A DNA stretch of 64,000 bases from Flavobacterium silvaticum (GCF_012911565.1 NZ_JAAMPU010000100.1:1-64000); one strand, 5' to 3'. Numbered from the stretch's first letter, positions 1 through 9,640 are shown. The notes: a model not told the origin generated them from the sequence alone. Numbers and translations: made by a program.

Positions 1-3000
1 CACCGAGTTGATGGCCGCAAGGGTGATGCCGCACTGTGCGTTGATCACGTTGGAAAGCAGCTGGAAGCCTTCGTCGAGGTTGCCGTCGCAGTTGTCGTCG
101 ACACCGTTGTACAGTACCTCGGCATGGCCAGGGTTGATGGCTGCGGCCGCGTCGTCGCAATCCGTATTATTCAAAGAATAGCCTGATGGTGGCGTAATGG
201 CATTCGCAGCACAAACCATAGCGGTAGTGGTTGATCCGTAGGTGTCGAAATCGGAATCAACAAAGAATTCAAACTCGCTGGTCAATTGGGCATTATCGTC
301 ATTACAATCAATACCGTTTGACGTGAGTGAATAACCGGTTGGGGTCGAAGTTCCGTAACAAACGGCAGAAGTGTTGTCTGAAGCCGTGTAACCGTCAGCA
401 TCAGCATCGGTGTAAAAATTCCCGAATTGCCATTTGGTCGCATCGGCATCGTTACAATCGCTGTGGTCAAAAGTATAACCCGCAGGTGGCGTAAGCGCAT
501 CTATGGCACAGGCAGCCACGAGTGAACCGGCACCAAACGTATCGCCATCGGCATCTGCATAGAATTCAAAGGTCTCATGTTTGAGCGGATCGGTATCGTC
601 ACAATCGTCGCCTATATATTCAAAGGTATATCCGTGTTCCGGTATCGTTTCCCCGATACACACGTTTTCTTCACCATTGGTGTATCCGTCATCATCTGAA
701 TCCACAAGTAACAGGAAGCTTTGATAGATTGATGCATCGTTATCATTACAGTCGAAATTGAGGTTGTTGAAAAGCACATAACCATCGGGTTGGATACACG
801 CTGTTTGGCTGATGTCGAAATTTCCATACGTGTCGCCATCAGCATCGGCATAATAGGTTTCCAGAGCGCCGGCAAATAAAACGACGGTATTGTTCGAGCC
901 CACGCCGATTGGTGATGAGGCAAGGTCGGTACGCTCAACCGAGGTGACTTCAAGCGTCAATCCATGCAATTCAGCCGAAAGGACAACACCGAAAGATGCC
1001 TGGCCTGAAGCATTGGCCACAAGTGTTACAGCCTGATCGGTTTCACCATTGATGCTGTACATAAGCTGCGTAGTTCCCGGATAAAGCAATCCGGTTACGT
1101 TGAAAGTAGCCGTTTCTCCCGCACAAACCGGGGCAGCCTGTGAAATGCCTCCAAAAGTTGCAGGAGCGACTATAGTGTGAACTGTTATTGTATTTGAATT
1201 GGCCGATGTACTGTTCGTGGAAACCGCACGTACCCGGTAATAATACGTTGTGTTTTCGGTCAGGCCGGAAACTACTTGTGAAGTTCCGTTCACCGTCAGG
1301 TTATCATAACCCGGAAGCATGGTCGATGCAGTCGTATTGGCAGTATGCGATCCGAGGTTTGAGAATGTATCGATAGCTAATTGTGTCCATTGGGATGCAT
1401 TGTAAGTTGCGGATGGACTAAGAACCGTTGGCTTGCGTACCAGTGTCATATCTGCTCCCCAGTTTGGAGAAACCTGGTTAAAGATGCCTACTTCATCGAT
1501 CTGCGTACCGTTTTTGAACAGGGCAACAGCATCATTTCCGTTGAATGTCAATGACCCGCTTCCTGTAGTCAGGTTTGCGGCAGATGTAATCGCAGTTGCA
1601 GTTGCCGCAGAATAGGCAATTACATATGTTTGGCCATTGGCAAGCGTTCCGGACAAGGCAAGGTCATTGGCATAAGCACCGGCTCCGTTGACCTGTTTTT
1701 TTATGGTGTATTGGGAGAGGTTCACTGCGGCACCAGTTCCGTTATATAGCTCAAGTACTTTGTTGTTGCTGCTTCCTTCCCCGTATTCAGAAATGATAAG
1801 GTCTGAAATAGTGCTGGTCGCCGTAAAGGCAGCTGTGGTGCTTACATCTAATTTATAGGATGATGCGCCGGCAACCGAATTCCAGTTGGCCGTAAAAGAA
1901 GTCGACCCGATTGGATCTGCCGCAATGGCAACTGGCGCAGTGATGGCGCCTGTGGTAAACGAAGCCTGATTTCCGTAATAGGTTCCGTTTCCATCTGTTC
2001 CATATGCTTTGAAATAATAAGTCGTTCCCGGTTCCAATGAAGATAGTGCTACGGAGAAACTTCCGGATGAAAGATTGCTTGCCGCAACGGGCGTTCCTGA
2101 ACCGTTGATGAATCCATTAGTCGTGCTGTAAGCTATTCCATAAGAACTGAAGGTACTGCACAAAGAAGACAATGATCCGGACAGTGTTGACCCATTGGCA
2201 GATACGCCGGAAGCGCTTCCGGTTGTTGCCGTTCCGGCCGGATTGATTCCGCTTCCGGTAATGTCAATATCAAAAGGAGCTGTCAGGCCACCACCAGTCA
2301 GGGTGATTTCCCCACTGTATGATTGGACTACAGTCGGAGAGAATTTAACCCAAACAACCTGGTTCGTGAATGAATCACCGGAATATGTAACATCCAATGT
2401 TTCAGTATACGTCCCGTTTTGGGATAGCGAATAGCCGAAACCGTTCAATGAAGCGATGTTGATTGCAGAACCGTCAAGATTCACCCCGCTGATTGCAAAG
2501 CTTGTAGTTCCTGATGTGCCTGTACAAAGACTTCCTAAAGCTGTCGGTGCAGTTGTCAAAGCGACGGCAGGTGAAGACAAACTTAGTGTCGTGCCAGATG
2601 CCTCACCGCTAAAAGCCGTTTCAATAGTGTCACCGTTACGGGCTTTTACCTTAAAGGTGTATAGTGTGTTCGATGCCAGCCCGGAAGCCGTTACCGTTCC
2701 CCATTGGACAGCTGTTCTCCATACGGCAGTCGCACCTAATGCACCTGAAGCCTGAATATATTGCCCGCCTGCTTCCTGTATTGCGAATTGGGTTGCTACC
2801 GGGTTGTTGTCAGAGTTGATTTCAATATCGAGTGTCGATGTCGTGGCATTTCCAACAGCCGGTGTTCCTGGCACATTGGCAAGGGTGTAAAAAGAAACTA
2901 CGTTACCGTTCACCGTAGTGGCGGAAGTTCCCACAGCACGAAAATAATATTGCGTATTCACAGCCAATGATGAAACCGAACCTGAAATGGAAGTATTGGA

Positions 3001-3813
3001 AGATCCGGTAGCAGTAGTGGGTGAAGAAGTTACGTTTGTAGCTGGTGTTGCCGTAGTTCCGAAAAGGAATTTAGCTGCCGTACTTGTACCGTTTGCATTT
3101 ATGGTTCCGCTTAAGTTGGCAGAAGAAGTTGTGATTCCTGAAGCAGTTCCTGTTGTAACGGTTGGCGGAGTGATTGAAGTTGCAGCCGTTACACTGATAG
3201 AGATATCATCAATTCTCCAGTTTGCAGTACTTGCGGCTGCATTGCCACTACCGTCAGATCCATAAATCCTTAACGTTAAAGCGGCTCCTGCAGCTCCTGC
3301 GAGAGCAGTAGGCGTAATGGTTTTTGACGACCATGAAGTGCCGTTTTGTATTACGGTGCTTCCATTGGTTATGGCCGTAGTATAACCGGCAACGTTGGAT
3401 CTTAAAGTACCATTGACCGGACCTGTTCCGGTAGATCGTGTACCAAATGTTATTGAATTTACGGTAATGGTCGTACCTGTGATTGGCGTGAATGTAATTT
3501 CAAAATAGGCACTTCCGCTTGCCGCAGTATTCAAGGCTCCTGTTCGGGCCGCAGCACCAAAGTTATTGCTCCCTGTTGCTCCGGTATATCCGCTGGATGC
3601 AGAAACCGTAGTCACCAAAGCTGTTGTACCGTTGTTGTTTCCCTGAGACCACGTTCCAACCGAAATGCTGGAATTGGTTCCCGATGTCGGTGTTGTTGCA
3701 GAGTCACAATTCCACGTATAAATGGTTGTTTGTGCTGACCCAATACCGTAAATCATACAGACGAAGACCCCGAGGAGCATTCGAAACCGATTACTTTGTA
3801 AAAATGAGTTCAT
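1..3813 (-). CDS. giant secreted LTD/fibronectin-like/metal-motif protein (partial)
   Basis: The minus strand is open from an ATG at 3811-3813 to the window edge, giving the N-terminal 1271 residues; the C-terminus is missing. Residues 1-28 form a signal peptide ending GIGSAQ. Serine/threonine/glycine-rich, fibronectin-III-like modules follow (repeated phrases such as LxxNTxYYFRAxGT). A lamin-tail-like domain sits near residues 665-790 (ISEYGEGSSNNKVLELYNG). From about residue 985 there are at least five acidic repeats of the type DADGDTYG or DSDDDGY, and NGVDDNCDGNLDEGF, as in the 'putative metal-binding' MopE-like motif. The family is typical of cell-surface or secreted Bacteroidota proteins that end in a T9SS sorting domain; that end lies outside the window, so T9SS export is inference. 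All plus-strand open frames here are antisense shadows. The substrate is unknown. Confidence 0.9.
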   Translation of the reverse strand, partial: MNSFLQSNRFRMLLGVFVCMIYGIGSAQTTIYTWNCDSATTPTSGTNSSISVGTWSQGNNNGTTALVTTVSASSGYTGATGSNNFGAAARTGALNTAASGSAYFEITFTPITGTTITVNSITFGTRSTGTGPVNGTLRSNVAGYTTAITNGSTVIQNGTSWSSKTITPTALAGAAGAALTLRIYGSDGSGNAAASTANWRIDDISISVTAATSITPPTVTTGTASGITTSSANLSGTINANGTSTAAKFLFGTTATPATNVTSSPTTATGSSNTSISGSVSSLAVNTQYYFRAVGTSATTVNGNVVSFYTLANVPGTPAVGNATTSTLDIEINSDNNPVATQFAIQEAGGQYIQASGALGATAVWRTAVQWGTVTASGLASNTLYTFKVKARNGDTIETAFSGEASGTTLSLSSPAVALTTAPTALGSLCTGTSGTTSFAISGVNLDGSAINIASLNGFGYSLSQNGTYTETLDVTYSGDSFTNQVVWVKFSPTVVQSYSGEITLTGGGLTAPFDIDITGSGINPAGTATTGSASGVSANGSTLSGSLSSLCSTFSSYGIAYSTTNGFINGSGTPVAASNLSSGSFSVALSSLEPGTTYYFKAYGTDGNGTYYGNQASFTTGAITAPVAIAADPIGSTSFTANWNSVAGASSYKLDVSTTAAFTATSTISDLIISEYGEGSSNNKVLELYNGTGAAVNLSQYTIKKQVNGAGAYANDLALSGTLANGQTYVIAYSAATATAITSAANLTTGSGSLTFNGNDAVALFKNGTQIDEVGIFNQVSPNWGADMTLVRKPTVLSPSATYNASQWTQLAIDTFSNLGSHTANTTASTMLPGYDNLTVNGTSQVVSGLTENTTYYYRVRAVSTNSTSANSNTITVHTIVAPATFGGISQAAPVCAGETATFNVTGLLYPGTTQLMYSINGETDQAVTLVANASGQASFGVVLSAELHGLTLEVTSVERTDLASSPIGVGSNNTVVLFAGALETYYADADGDTYGNFDISQTACIQPDGYVLFNNLNFDCNDNDASIYQSFLLLVDSDDDGYTNGEENVCIGETIPEHGYTFEYIGDDCDDTDPLKHETFEFYADADGDTFGAGSLVAACAIDALTPPAGYTFDHSDCNDADATKWQFGNFYTDADADGYTASDNTSAVCYGTSTPTGYSLTSNGIDCNDDNAQLTSEFEFFVDSDFDTYGSTTTAMVCAANAITPPSGYSLNNTDCDDAAAAINPGHAEVLYNGVDDNCDGNLDEGFQLLSNVINAQCGITLAAINSV

Positions 3814-3844
3814 GATAATGTTTGTTGTTTTTTTAGACAGACAA

Positions 3845-3852
3845 CAAATGTA
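3845..3852 (-). promoter_or_regulatory. candidate -7 element of the giant secreted protein gene
   Basis: On the minus strand the sequence reads TACATTTG, a perfect match to the Bacteroidota -7 consensus TAnnTTTG, 31 bases before the ATG at 3813. No clear TTG lies 17-19 bases upstream, so only the -7 half is supported. Confidence 0.45.
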
Positions 3853-4042
3853 TCATTGTAAAAATGCTTGTTTGTATGCTGATTATTAAGTGTTTATTAA
3901 CTAAATGCTTTTTGCGTTCCCAAAACGGCTCTGGCGTTATCGTGACGTTAACGCTTTGGAAAATGTTCCTATGTCATCTTACAGGACATAAAAAAACACC
4001 CGTAAAGGGCGTTTGATGATTTTGACAGGAAAAATGGGAAGT

Positions 4043-4789
4043 TTATTTTTTGCCTTCTTTTTCAATTGGCTTTTTCGTCTTATATAATGGAATGAAATAA
4101 CTCACTGTGTAATTGAAACCAGCCCCGAATTTCCCTTCATACGTCCGGTTGAATCCCGGAATGTAGAGGTTCGCGAAGTTCTGTGGTTCGGTTTGGGATA
4201 TAAGGTAATTGATCCGGACACTGAAGCCGACAAAAATATTGTGCAATACTTCGGCTTTCAATCCGGCCACGAGCTCGATCCAGCCTGCGGTAAGCCCGTC
4301 GAATTTATCTCCCGATGGGACTATTTGCTCTTCCCCGAAGTACGGGTTCGGATTGTATATTTTGTAACTGTTGCGTGTCTGTGAAAATGTACTGAAACCG
4401 TATCGGGCGCCAACATTGATGATGTTTTCCATATTGAGCCAGTTCTGGTAGGTGTTATAATCGAACCCGGCCTTGATATAGGAACCTTTGGTGGTGTAGT
4501 CTATACGGTCTTTGTCGTCAGTCTTATTTTCATTTCCAATTTCGGCCGCGATATAATAGCTGGGTGAAATCCGGTAATCGGCGACAAGTTCCAGTCCTTT
4601 GTAATCTTTATCGTAAAGACCTCGTGTAAGACGGTATAAGTCGACACCAATCCGAAGCCCGTATCGTCTTTCCTTGATCGTAACGGAATCGGTCGGTTTG
4701 TCCGCTTCTTTTTGCTCGGTTTTTTGTGCCGATGCTGTCAGGAAGCAAAGCACAAACAACAGGCTACCATAAAACCCTGATATGCGCAT
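4043..4789 (-). CDS. DUF6048 family outer-membrane-like protein
   Basis: A 248-residue protein with an N-terminal signal peptide (MRISGFYGSLLFVLCFLTASAQ-like, cleavage after about residue 22). Its alternating aromatic and polar strands (GSYIKAGFDYNTYQNW, GVRINYL-like segments) and a lysine-rich end suggest a small outer-membrane beta barrel. From memory of the family, DUF6048 genes sit next to DUF6452 and rlmD in flavobacteria, which matches here. An upstream in-frame ATG at 4816 would add nine residues; I chose 4789 because it gives a conventional signal peptide. It overlaps the end of the DUF6452 gene by 26 bases, so the two are probably co-translated. No function is established. Confidence 0.8.
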   Translation of the reverse strand: MRISGFYGSLLFVLCFLTASAQKTEQKEADKPTDSVTIKERRYGLRIGVDLYRLTRGLYDKDYKGLELVADYRISPSYYIAAEIGNENKTDDKDRIDYTTKGSYIKAGFDYNTYQNWLNMENIINVGARYGFSTFSQTRNSYKIYNPNPYFGEEQIVPSGDKFDGLTAGWIELVAGLKAEVLHNIFVGFSVRINYLISQTEPQNFANLYIPGFNRTYEGKFGAGFNYTVSYFIPLYKTKKPIEKEGKK

Positions 4790-5279
4790 CGGTTTCAAAT
4801 TCAATGTTATAATCATCTACTATAATGGTTCGCATCCAGGCGAGTGGAGGAAGTGGCGTACGTTGATAGCCAGGAGCGGGGCCGCCATTGCCGTTTAACG
4901 TGAAAACGGTTTTATATCCGCAGGCACGTGAAACGTAAACATTGTTGCGGGTATAGTTAAAGATAATCGTGTCTGTCCGAATCAGGTTCGGATCTGAACT
5001 TTCCGGATTTATGGTAAAAATCCAGGTAACGGTATCGGCATCTGTCTTTAGCGGTACATATACTTTGCTTTGGGCTGTCACGCGCAAGGTATCGTCAGAA
5101 TTGATTTCCCGCATGTCCAGCGTCACCGGTTTCAAATCTGCAGTCACATCGATATTATGGAATTCCATAAAAAGGCGCGGAGTTGTGGGCGTGGATTCGC
5201 TGCAAAGATCGTCGCGTTCACAATTCGCCGAACCAAGCGCCATAAAGGCCAAAGCAATCAAGGCCGGTATTTTTTTCAT
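4764..5279 (-). CDS. DUF6452 family lipoprotein
   Basis: A 171-residue predicted lipoprotein. The signal sequence ends in the lipobox LGSANC near residue 20, followed by charged residues (ERDDLC). The rest is beta-rich with no transmembrane segment. The start is placed at the ATG giving MKKIPALIALAF; an upstream in-frame start at 5288 would overlap rlmD. It lies 5 bases after the rlmD stop and overlaps the DUF6048 gene, so rlmD-DUF6452-DUF6048 reads as one operon. The DUF6452/DUF6048 pairing suggests a lipoprotein and barrel working together in the envelope; that is inference. Confidence 0.8.
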   Translation of the reverse strand: MKKIPALIALAFMALGSANCERDDLCSESTPTTPRLFMEFHNIDVTADLKPVTLDMREINSDDTLRVTAQSKVYVPLKTDADTVTWIFTINPESSDPNLIRTDTIIFNYTRNNVYVSRACGYKTVFTLNGNGGPAPGYQRTPLPPLAWMRTIIVDDYNIEFETDAHIRVLW

Positions 5280-5284
5280 AGCAA

Positions 5285-6700
5285 TCACTGGCGTTTTTCC
5301 AAAAGTACGACATTTTCTACGTGATGCGTCTGCGGGAACATATCTACCGGACGCACACGCACGACTTTGTACGTTTCGTCCATAAGTGCGAGATCTCTCG
5401 CCTGTGTCGCCGAGTTACAGCTTACATAGACCACTTTTTCCGGGGCGATCTTGAGAATCATATCCACGACATCTTTGTGCATGCCGTCGCGCGGCGGATC
5501 GGTGATCAAAACATCAGGAACACCGTGTTGGGCGATGAAGGTGTCGTTGAATACAGTTTTCATGTCGCCCACGAAGAACTCACAGTTGTCAATGTTGTTG
5601 CGTCTGGCGTTTTCTTTGGCTTCGGCAATAGCATCGGGCACGCTTTCCACCCCGATTACTTTCTTTGCCTTTTTGGAGACGAATTGGGCGATAGTTCCGG
5701 TTCCGGTGTATAAATCATAAACCAGCTCGTTTCCGGTCAATCCGGCAAAATCGCGCGTCACCTTATATAGTTCGTAGGCTTGCTGCGGATTGGTCTGGTA
5801 AAACGATTTGGCGTTGATGGCGAATTTCAAACCTTCCATTTCCTCAAAGATATGGTCGCGGCCTTTGTATAATTGGATGTCCTGATCATACAGCGTGTCG
5901 TTCGCCTTTTGGTTGACTACATATAATAAGGATGTGATTTGCGGGAATCGTTCCGACAGGAAATCAAGGATCAGTTCACGTTCCGTCTGATTGTCGTCGA
6001 AGAATTGGATCAAAACCATGACTTCGCCCGTAGTCGCCGTTCGGATCATAAGCGTACGCAGCAAACCTTCGTGTTCACGCGGATTGAAAAACGCCAGATT
6101 ATTTTCTATGGCAAAACGACGCACCTCGTTGCGGATATCGTTTGACGGATCCGGCTGCAGCCAGCATTTTTCGATGTCGAGGATTTTGTCCCACATTCTC
6201 GGGATATGGAAACCGAGTGCGTTTCGGTCATTGACTTCGCCTTCGGTGGAAATTTCTTTTTCGGTGAGCCAACGCGCGTTCGAAAAAGAGAATTCCATTT
6301 TGTTACGGTAGAAATATTGCTCTTCCGAACCTAAAATGGGTTCGAATTCCGGCAATTCCACTTTCCCGATGCGCTTCAAATGGTTGAACACTTCGTTCTG
6401 TTTGTAATATAACTGCCTGTCGTATTCCATGTTCTGCCATTTGCAGCCGCCGCATGAGCCAAAATGCTGGCACACGGGTTCGGTCCGGAATTCCGAATAG
6501 GAATTTATTTTGATTGCCTTGCCTTCATAATAGGCTTTGCGCTTCTTGAATGTCTGTACGTCTATGTTGTCGCCGGGGACGACGTTGGGAACGAAGATCA
6601 CTTTTCCGTCGGGTGCTTTTGCAACACAGACGCCTTTTGCACCTGCATCGAGTACGTCTACATTCTGGAAAATAATCTTATCGGTGGTTTTTCTTGCCAT
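5285..6700 (-). CDS. rlmD: 23S rRNA (uracil-C5)-methyltransferase RlmD
   Basis: This 471-residue cytoplasmic enzyme methylates a uracil at C5 in 23S rRNA using SAM. In order it has an N-terminal TRAM-like OB fold (residues about 5-60), the iron-sulfur cluster motif CxxFGSCGGCKWQ, and a C-terminal Rossmann methyltransferase domain with DLYTGTGTIAQF (SAM binding), ITDPPRDGM and the catalytic-cysteine motif VSCNSATQARDL. Length fits the RumA/RlmD family. The start is the ATG giving MARKTTDK; the longer frame would need a TTG at 6715. It is the first gene of the apparent operon with DUF6452 and DUF6048. The exact target base (U1939 in E. coli) is assumed from homology. Confidence 0.93.
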   Translation of the reverse strand: MARKTTDKIIFQNVDVLDAGAKGVCVAKAPDGKVIFVPNVVPGDNIDVQTFKKRKAYYEGKAIKINSYSEFRTEPVCQHFGSCGGCKWQNMEYDRQLYYKQNEVFNHLKRIGKVELPEFEPILGSEEQYFYRNKMEFSFSNARWLTEKEISTEGEVNDRNALGFHIPRMWDKILDIEKCWLQPDPSNDIRNEVRRFAIENNLAFFNPREHEGLLRTLMIRTATTGEVMVLIQFFDDNQTERELILDFLSERFPQITSLLYVVNQKANDTLYDQDIQLYKGRDHIFEEMEGLKFAINAKSFYQTNPQQAYELYKVTRDFAGLTGNELVYDLYTGTGTIAQFVSKKAKKVIGVESVPDAIAEAKENARRNNIDNCEFFVGDMKTVFNDTFIAQHGVPDVLITDPPRDGMHKDVVDMILKIAPEKVVYVSCNSATQARDLALMDETYKVVRVRPVDMFPQTHHVENVVLLEKRQ

Positions 6701-6711
6701 GGCGCGAAGGT

Positions 6712-6748
6712 ACAATTAACGATTAACAATTAATAATGAATAATTGGT
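6712..6748 (-). repeat. AT-rich leader repeat, copy 1 (before rlmD)
   Basis: Read in the rlmD direction, the leader contains CCAATTATTCATTATTAATT followed by GTTAATCGTTAATTG, ending about 12 bases before the ATG. The same words recur at 18884-18910 (before padR) and 29183-29227 (before lpdA), each in the same orientation as the following gene. Confidence 0.55.
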
Positions 6749-7414
6749 TTACGCTAAGTACGTGCGACGATCCGGGGTAGACTTTTTTACGGTTCGATCG
6801 AAGCTAAAGGAAAGATGATAATGAACAATGAAATGGATTGTGTTGCTTAAATTACAATGGTCAAGATAGATCGGAGATAATTATTATAAAACAGCTGTTG
6901 GTAACGGCATATAAAAATTTAACACCCGAGGCTTTAGCCGAACTGAGCGAAGCTAAAAAAATACATAAAAATGTATCTGACTAAAATTTCGATTATGTAG
7001 GGAACACCATTGACCCCTTCCCAATGCAAAATAACTCTTCCCGAAATTATATGGGTACATATAAATTGCCGGAAAAGTTAAATTTTACTACATCGACAGG
7101 TTGATTGTTCAACCACTTAAAAATTGGTGCAAATACTTTCATCCTGCATTTTGTTTAAATCTCTAAGTGCAAAAGTCTTCAGGCTTTGCCAAACTGTTCC
7201 TGCTACACTTGCGTTGCGCATGAATCAAACTGTGGCAATCTGATGTGTGGATTTTTAAAAAGCCACAACTATAATCGCCACAAATTTATAAGCCGGACAT
7301 ATGGCAGGCCCCACCAAAATAAGAGATGCAGCCGAGCCATACGAAGCTTGAATAAATAATAACAATAACAATAAATAATAACCCTTAACTTTAAGGAAAT
7401 TAAAATAACAACAC
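6749..7414. other. gene-free intergenic region with possible gene debris
   Basis: I find no convincing gene. The stretch is AT-rich and contains an AACAGCTGTT palindrome near 6890. On the minus strand a 34-codon open frame (7117-7221) begins MRNASVAGTVWQSLK and stops after TNF. It looks coding-like but has no partner and no clear start signal, so it may be debris of a lost gene. The last 70 bases are A-rich and form the osmC leader, with a weak TAACTTTA (-7-like) at 7386-7393. Confidence 0.4.
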
Positions 7415-7825
7415 ATGAAAAGACAGGCAACAGCCGTTTGGCAAGGTACGATCAAAGAAGGTTCGGGGAAACTGACCACTCAGAGCAAAACGCTCGACGG
7501 AACGCAATATTCATTCAAAAGCCGTTTCGAAGAAGGCGTGGGGACAAATCCGGAAGAATTGGTAGCGGCGGCCCACGCGGGCTGTTTTACCATGCAGCTC
7601 GATGCCTTCCTCTCTGAAACCGGCCACCGTATTGAATTCATTGAAACGACTTGCAAGATTGATCTGACCGATGGAACCATTGTGTCGTCGGAACTTGAGG
7701 TCAGTGCCAAAATAGAAGGGATTTCAGATGAGGAATTTCAGGAACTTGTCACCAAAGCTGAGAAAAATTGCCCGATTTCCAAATTATTGAACGCGAAGAT
7801 TACGTCGAATGCGAAGTTAGTTTGA
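7415..7825 (+). CDS. OsmC family peroxiredoxin
   Basis: A 136-residue cytoplasmic protein of the OsmC/Ohr family, which reduces organic hydroperoxides through two cysteines. The family cysteines are visible in AAAHAGCFTMQL (about residue 55) and KNCPISKLLNA near the C-terminus. The N-terminal segment ATAVWQGTIKEGSGKL and the GTNPEELVAAAHAGC signature place it in the OsmC branch rather than Ohr. It is monocistronic: a long gap lies upstream and an intrinsic terminator downstream at 7867-7891. Role in peroxide or osmotic stress is inferred from the family. Confidence 0.9.
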   Translation: MKRQATAVWQGTIKEGSGKLTTQSKTLDGTQYSFKSRFEEGVGTNPEELVAAAHAGCFTMQLDAFLSETGHRIEFIETTCKIDLTDGTIVSSELEVSAKIEGISDEEFQELVTKAEKNCPISKLLNAKITSNAKLV

Positions 7826-7860
7826 AGGTCGGAAGTTCGGGAGTTCGGAAGTTCGGAAGA
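7826..7860. repeat. GGAAGTTCGG-type decamer repeat, copy 1
   Basis: Directly after the osmC stop come about three and a half imperfect ~10-base units (GGTCGGAAGTTCGGGAGTTC and on). The same units form a 220-base array at 33409-33631 and shorter tracts at 27720-27766 (reverse orientation) and 63516-63597. Confidence 0.7.
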
Positions 7861-7866
7861 ATTGAA

Positions 7867-7891
7867 AAGCTGCCTTAATGGTGGCTTTTTT
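7867..7891 (+). terminator. intrinsic terminator after osmC
   Basis: Stem AAGCTGCC / GGTGGCTT (with G-T wobbles) around a TTAAT loop, followed by TTTT; 41 bases after the osmC stop. Confidence 0.75.
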
Positions 7892-7929
7892 ATTTATGAA
7901 CAGATTACGAAATCGATACCTGTGTTGAA

Positions 7930-7937
7930 TACTTTTG
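7930..7937 (+). promoter_or_regulatory. candidate -7 element of rocD
   Basis: TACTTTTG matches the Bacteroidota -7 consensus TAnnTTTG, about 75 bases before the rocD ATG. There is no convincing TTG 17-19 bases upstream. Confidence 0.35.
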
Positions 7938-8012
7938 ATTATTTTTGCCATTAACCGGATGATTTCTCTCCATAAGAAGGAATAATCGCTTTTTAATTAA
8001 AATATCTTCAAT

Positions 8013-9257
8013 ATGTCGGTTTTATCTACATCCACATCTGAAGCTCTTATGGCACTCGAAGATCAGTTCGGTGCCCACAATTACCATCCGCTTCCCGTTG
8101 TACTTTCAAAAGGTGAAGGCGTTTACGTTTGGGACAGCGAAGGGAAACGGTATTATGATTTTCTATCGGCTTATTCTGCGGTGAATCAGGGGCATTGCCA
8201 TCCGAAAATCATTTCTGCCCTGATCAACCAGGCACAAACACTGACGTTGACATCACGAGCTTTTTATAATGACAAGCTTGGTGAATATGAACAGTTCATG
8301 TCGCATTATTTCGGGTTCGATAAAATGCTGCCAATGAATACAGGTGCAGAAGCTGTAGAAACCGCTGTCAAGATTTGCCGTAAATGGGCTTATGAAGTAA
8401 AAGGGCTTTCTGAAAATCAGGCGAAAATCATTGTGTGTGATGGGAATTTCCACGGACGCACCACGACAATCATTTCGTTTTCGAACGATGCCAATGCACG
8501 CAGGAATTTCGGGCCATATACAGATGGATTCGTTTCAATTCCATACAACCACATCGAAGCTCTTGAAAATGTACTGTCAGCCTCGAATGAGATTGCCGGT
8601 TTTTTGGTAGAGCCAATCCAGGGTGAAGCCGGGGTTTTTGTTCCGTCTGATGATTATCTGTCAAAAGCGAAAGCTTTATGCGAAAAATACAACGTCCTTT
8701 TTATTGCCGATGAAGTCCAGACCGGCATAGCCAGGACAGGAAAACGACTGGCCGTCGACCATGAAAACGTGCGTCCCGATATACTGATTCTGGGGAAAGC
8801 ACTTTCTGGCGGAGTTTATCCGGTGTCGGCTGTTTTGGCTGATAATGAAATCATGAATGTCATCAAACCCGGACAACACGGTTCCACGTTTGGCGGAAAT
8901 CCGTTGGCTGCCGCAGTAGCTATGGCTGCGCTTCAGGTTGTTACCGAAGAATCGCTTGCGGAAAACGCAGAATATCTGGGCCGGATTTTCCGTGAGAAAA
9001 TAGGCGAGTACATAAAAACGTCTGGTATTGCAACGCTAGTACGCGGTAAAGGATTGCTCAATGCCATTGTAATCAATGATTCTGAAGATGGCGATACGGC
9101 ATGGAATATTTGCCTGCGCCTGCGCGATAATGGTCTTTTGGCAAAACCGACACATGGGAACATCATTCGTTTTGCGCCACCTTTGGTGATGAACAAAGAA
9201 CAGTTGCTCGATTGTATCACGATTATCATAAGGACGCTCAGTGAGTTCGAAAAATAA
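8013..9257 (+). CDS. rocD: ornithine--oxo-acid aminotransferase
   Basis: A 414-residue PLP-dependent class III aminotransferase that converts ornithine and 2-oxoglutarate to glutamate semialdehyde and glutamate in arginine/proline catabolism. Visible motifs are [19 protein letters not shown] at the N-terminus, [17 protein letters not shown] (PLP phosphate binding), [12 protein letters not shown] (Asp for the PLP ring nitrogen), [15 protein letters not shown] (Schiff-base lysine) and [15 protein letters not shown]. These are diagnostic of ornithine aminotransferase rather than acetylornithine aminotransferase. Length is normal. It is monocistronic, with a candidate promoter at 7930 and a terminator directly after the stop. 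Confidence 0.95.
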   Translation: MSVLSTSTSEALMALEDQFGAHNYHPLPVVLSKGEGVYVWDSEGKRYYDFLSAYSAVNQGHCHPKIISALINQAQTLTLTSRAFYNDKLGEYEQFMSHYFGFDKMLPMNTGAEAVETAVKICRKWAYEVKGLSENQAKIIVCDGNFHGRTTTIISFSNDANARRNFGPYTDGFVSIPYNHIEALENVLSASNEIAGFLVEPIQGEAGVFVPSDDYLSKAKALCEKYNVLFIADEVQTGIARTGKRLAVDHENVRPDILILGKALSGGVYPVSAVLADNEIMNVIKPGQHGSTFGGNPLAAAVAMAALQVVTEESLAENAEYLGRIFREKIGEYIKTSGIATLVRGKGLLNAIVINDSEDGDTAWNICLRLRDNGLLAKPTHGNIIRFAPPLVMNKEQLLDCITIIIRTLSEFEK

Positions 9258-9260
9258 AAA

Positions 9261-9283
9261 AATCCGCCGGTTAAAGGCGGATT
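9261..9283. terminator. bidirectional terminator between rocD and CCC-motif gene
   Basis: Perfect stem AATCCGCC / GGCGGATT around GGTTAAA. T-rich on the plus side (CTTTATTTA) and a strong T tract on the minus side (A-rich 9249-9260). It lies between the convergent rocD and 9303-9614 genes. Confidence 0.85.
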
Positions 9284-9302
9284 CTTTATTTAAGAGAGGC
9301 TG

Positions 9303-9614
9303 TTATCTTCCCTGACGCTCCATTTCCCGCCTGAATTCGGTCATAAATTCATCACTACTGAATATGATGATGCAGTATATGATGGCTGCGGCACTAAGGA
9401 TAATTCCCACAATAGACAATATTTTTCCGGTATTTGAAGTGGAAAAGTTGCCGTATACTTCCGGATCTGCCATATAGGTAGCTCTGTCTTTTTGTCCCAA
9501 TACAAGGCCAATGATTCCGAGTATTATTCCCGAGCCGCAACAACAGCTTCCCAAAATGGAGAGGATTCCAAGCACTAAAGTCGCTGTGGCATTAGGTAAT
9601 TTTTGTTTTTCCAT
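9303..9614 (-). CDS. CCC-motif membrane protein
   Basis: A 103-residue inner-membrane protein with two hydrophobic segments: about residues 10-40, containing the CCC triplet in LGSCCCGSGIILGIIGLVLG, and about 62-88. The end is charged (FRREMERQGR). From memory this matches the Bacteroidota 'CCC motif membrane protein' family, related to DUF4190 proteins. It lies upstream of no other minus gene and downstream of the DUF2752 gene by 26 bases, so the two are likely co-transcribed. Biochemical function is unknown. Confidence 0.8.
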   Translation of the reverse strand: MEKQKLPNATATLVLGILSILGSCCCGSGIILGIIGLVLGQKDRATYMADPEVYGNFSTSNTGKILSIVGIILSAAAIIYCIIIFSSDEFMTEFRREMERQGR

Positions 9615-9640
9615 GTTGTTTGTTTAAATATTGATTGAAA

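Noticed and set aside
282..3265. Open frames on both strands inside 282-3265
   Set aside because: They are antisense or other-frame shadows of the continuous minus-strand giant protein gene, which has a start, signal peptide and domain pattern.
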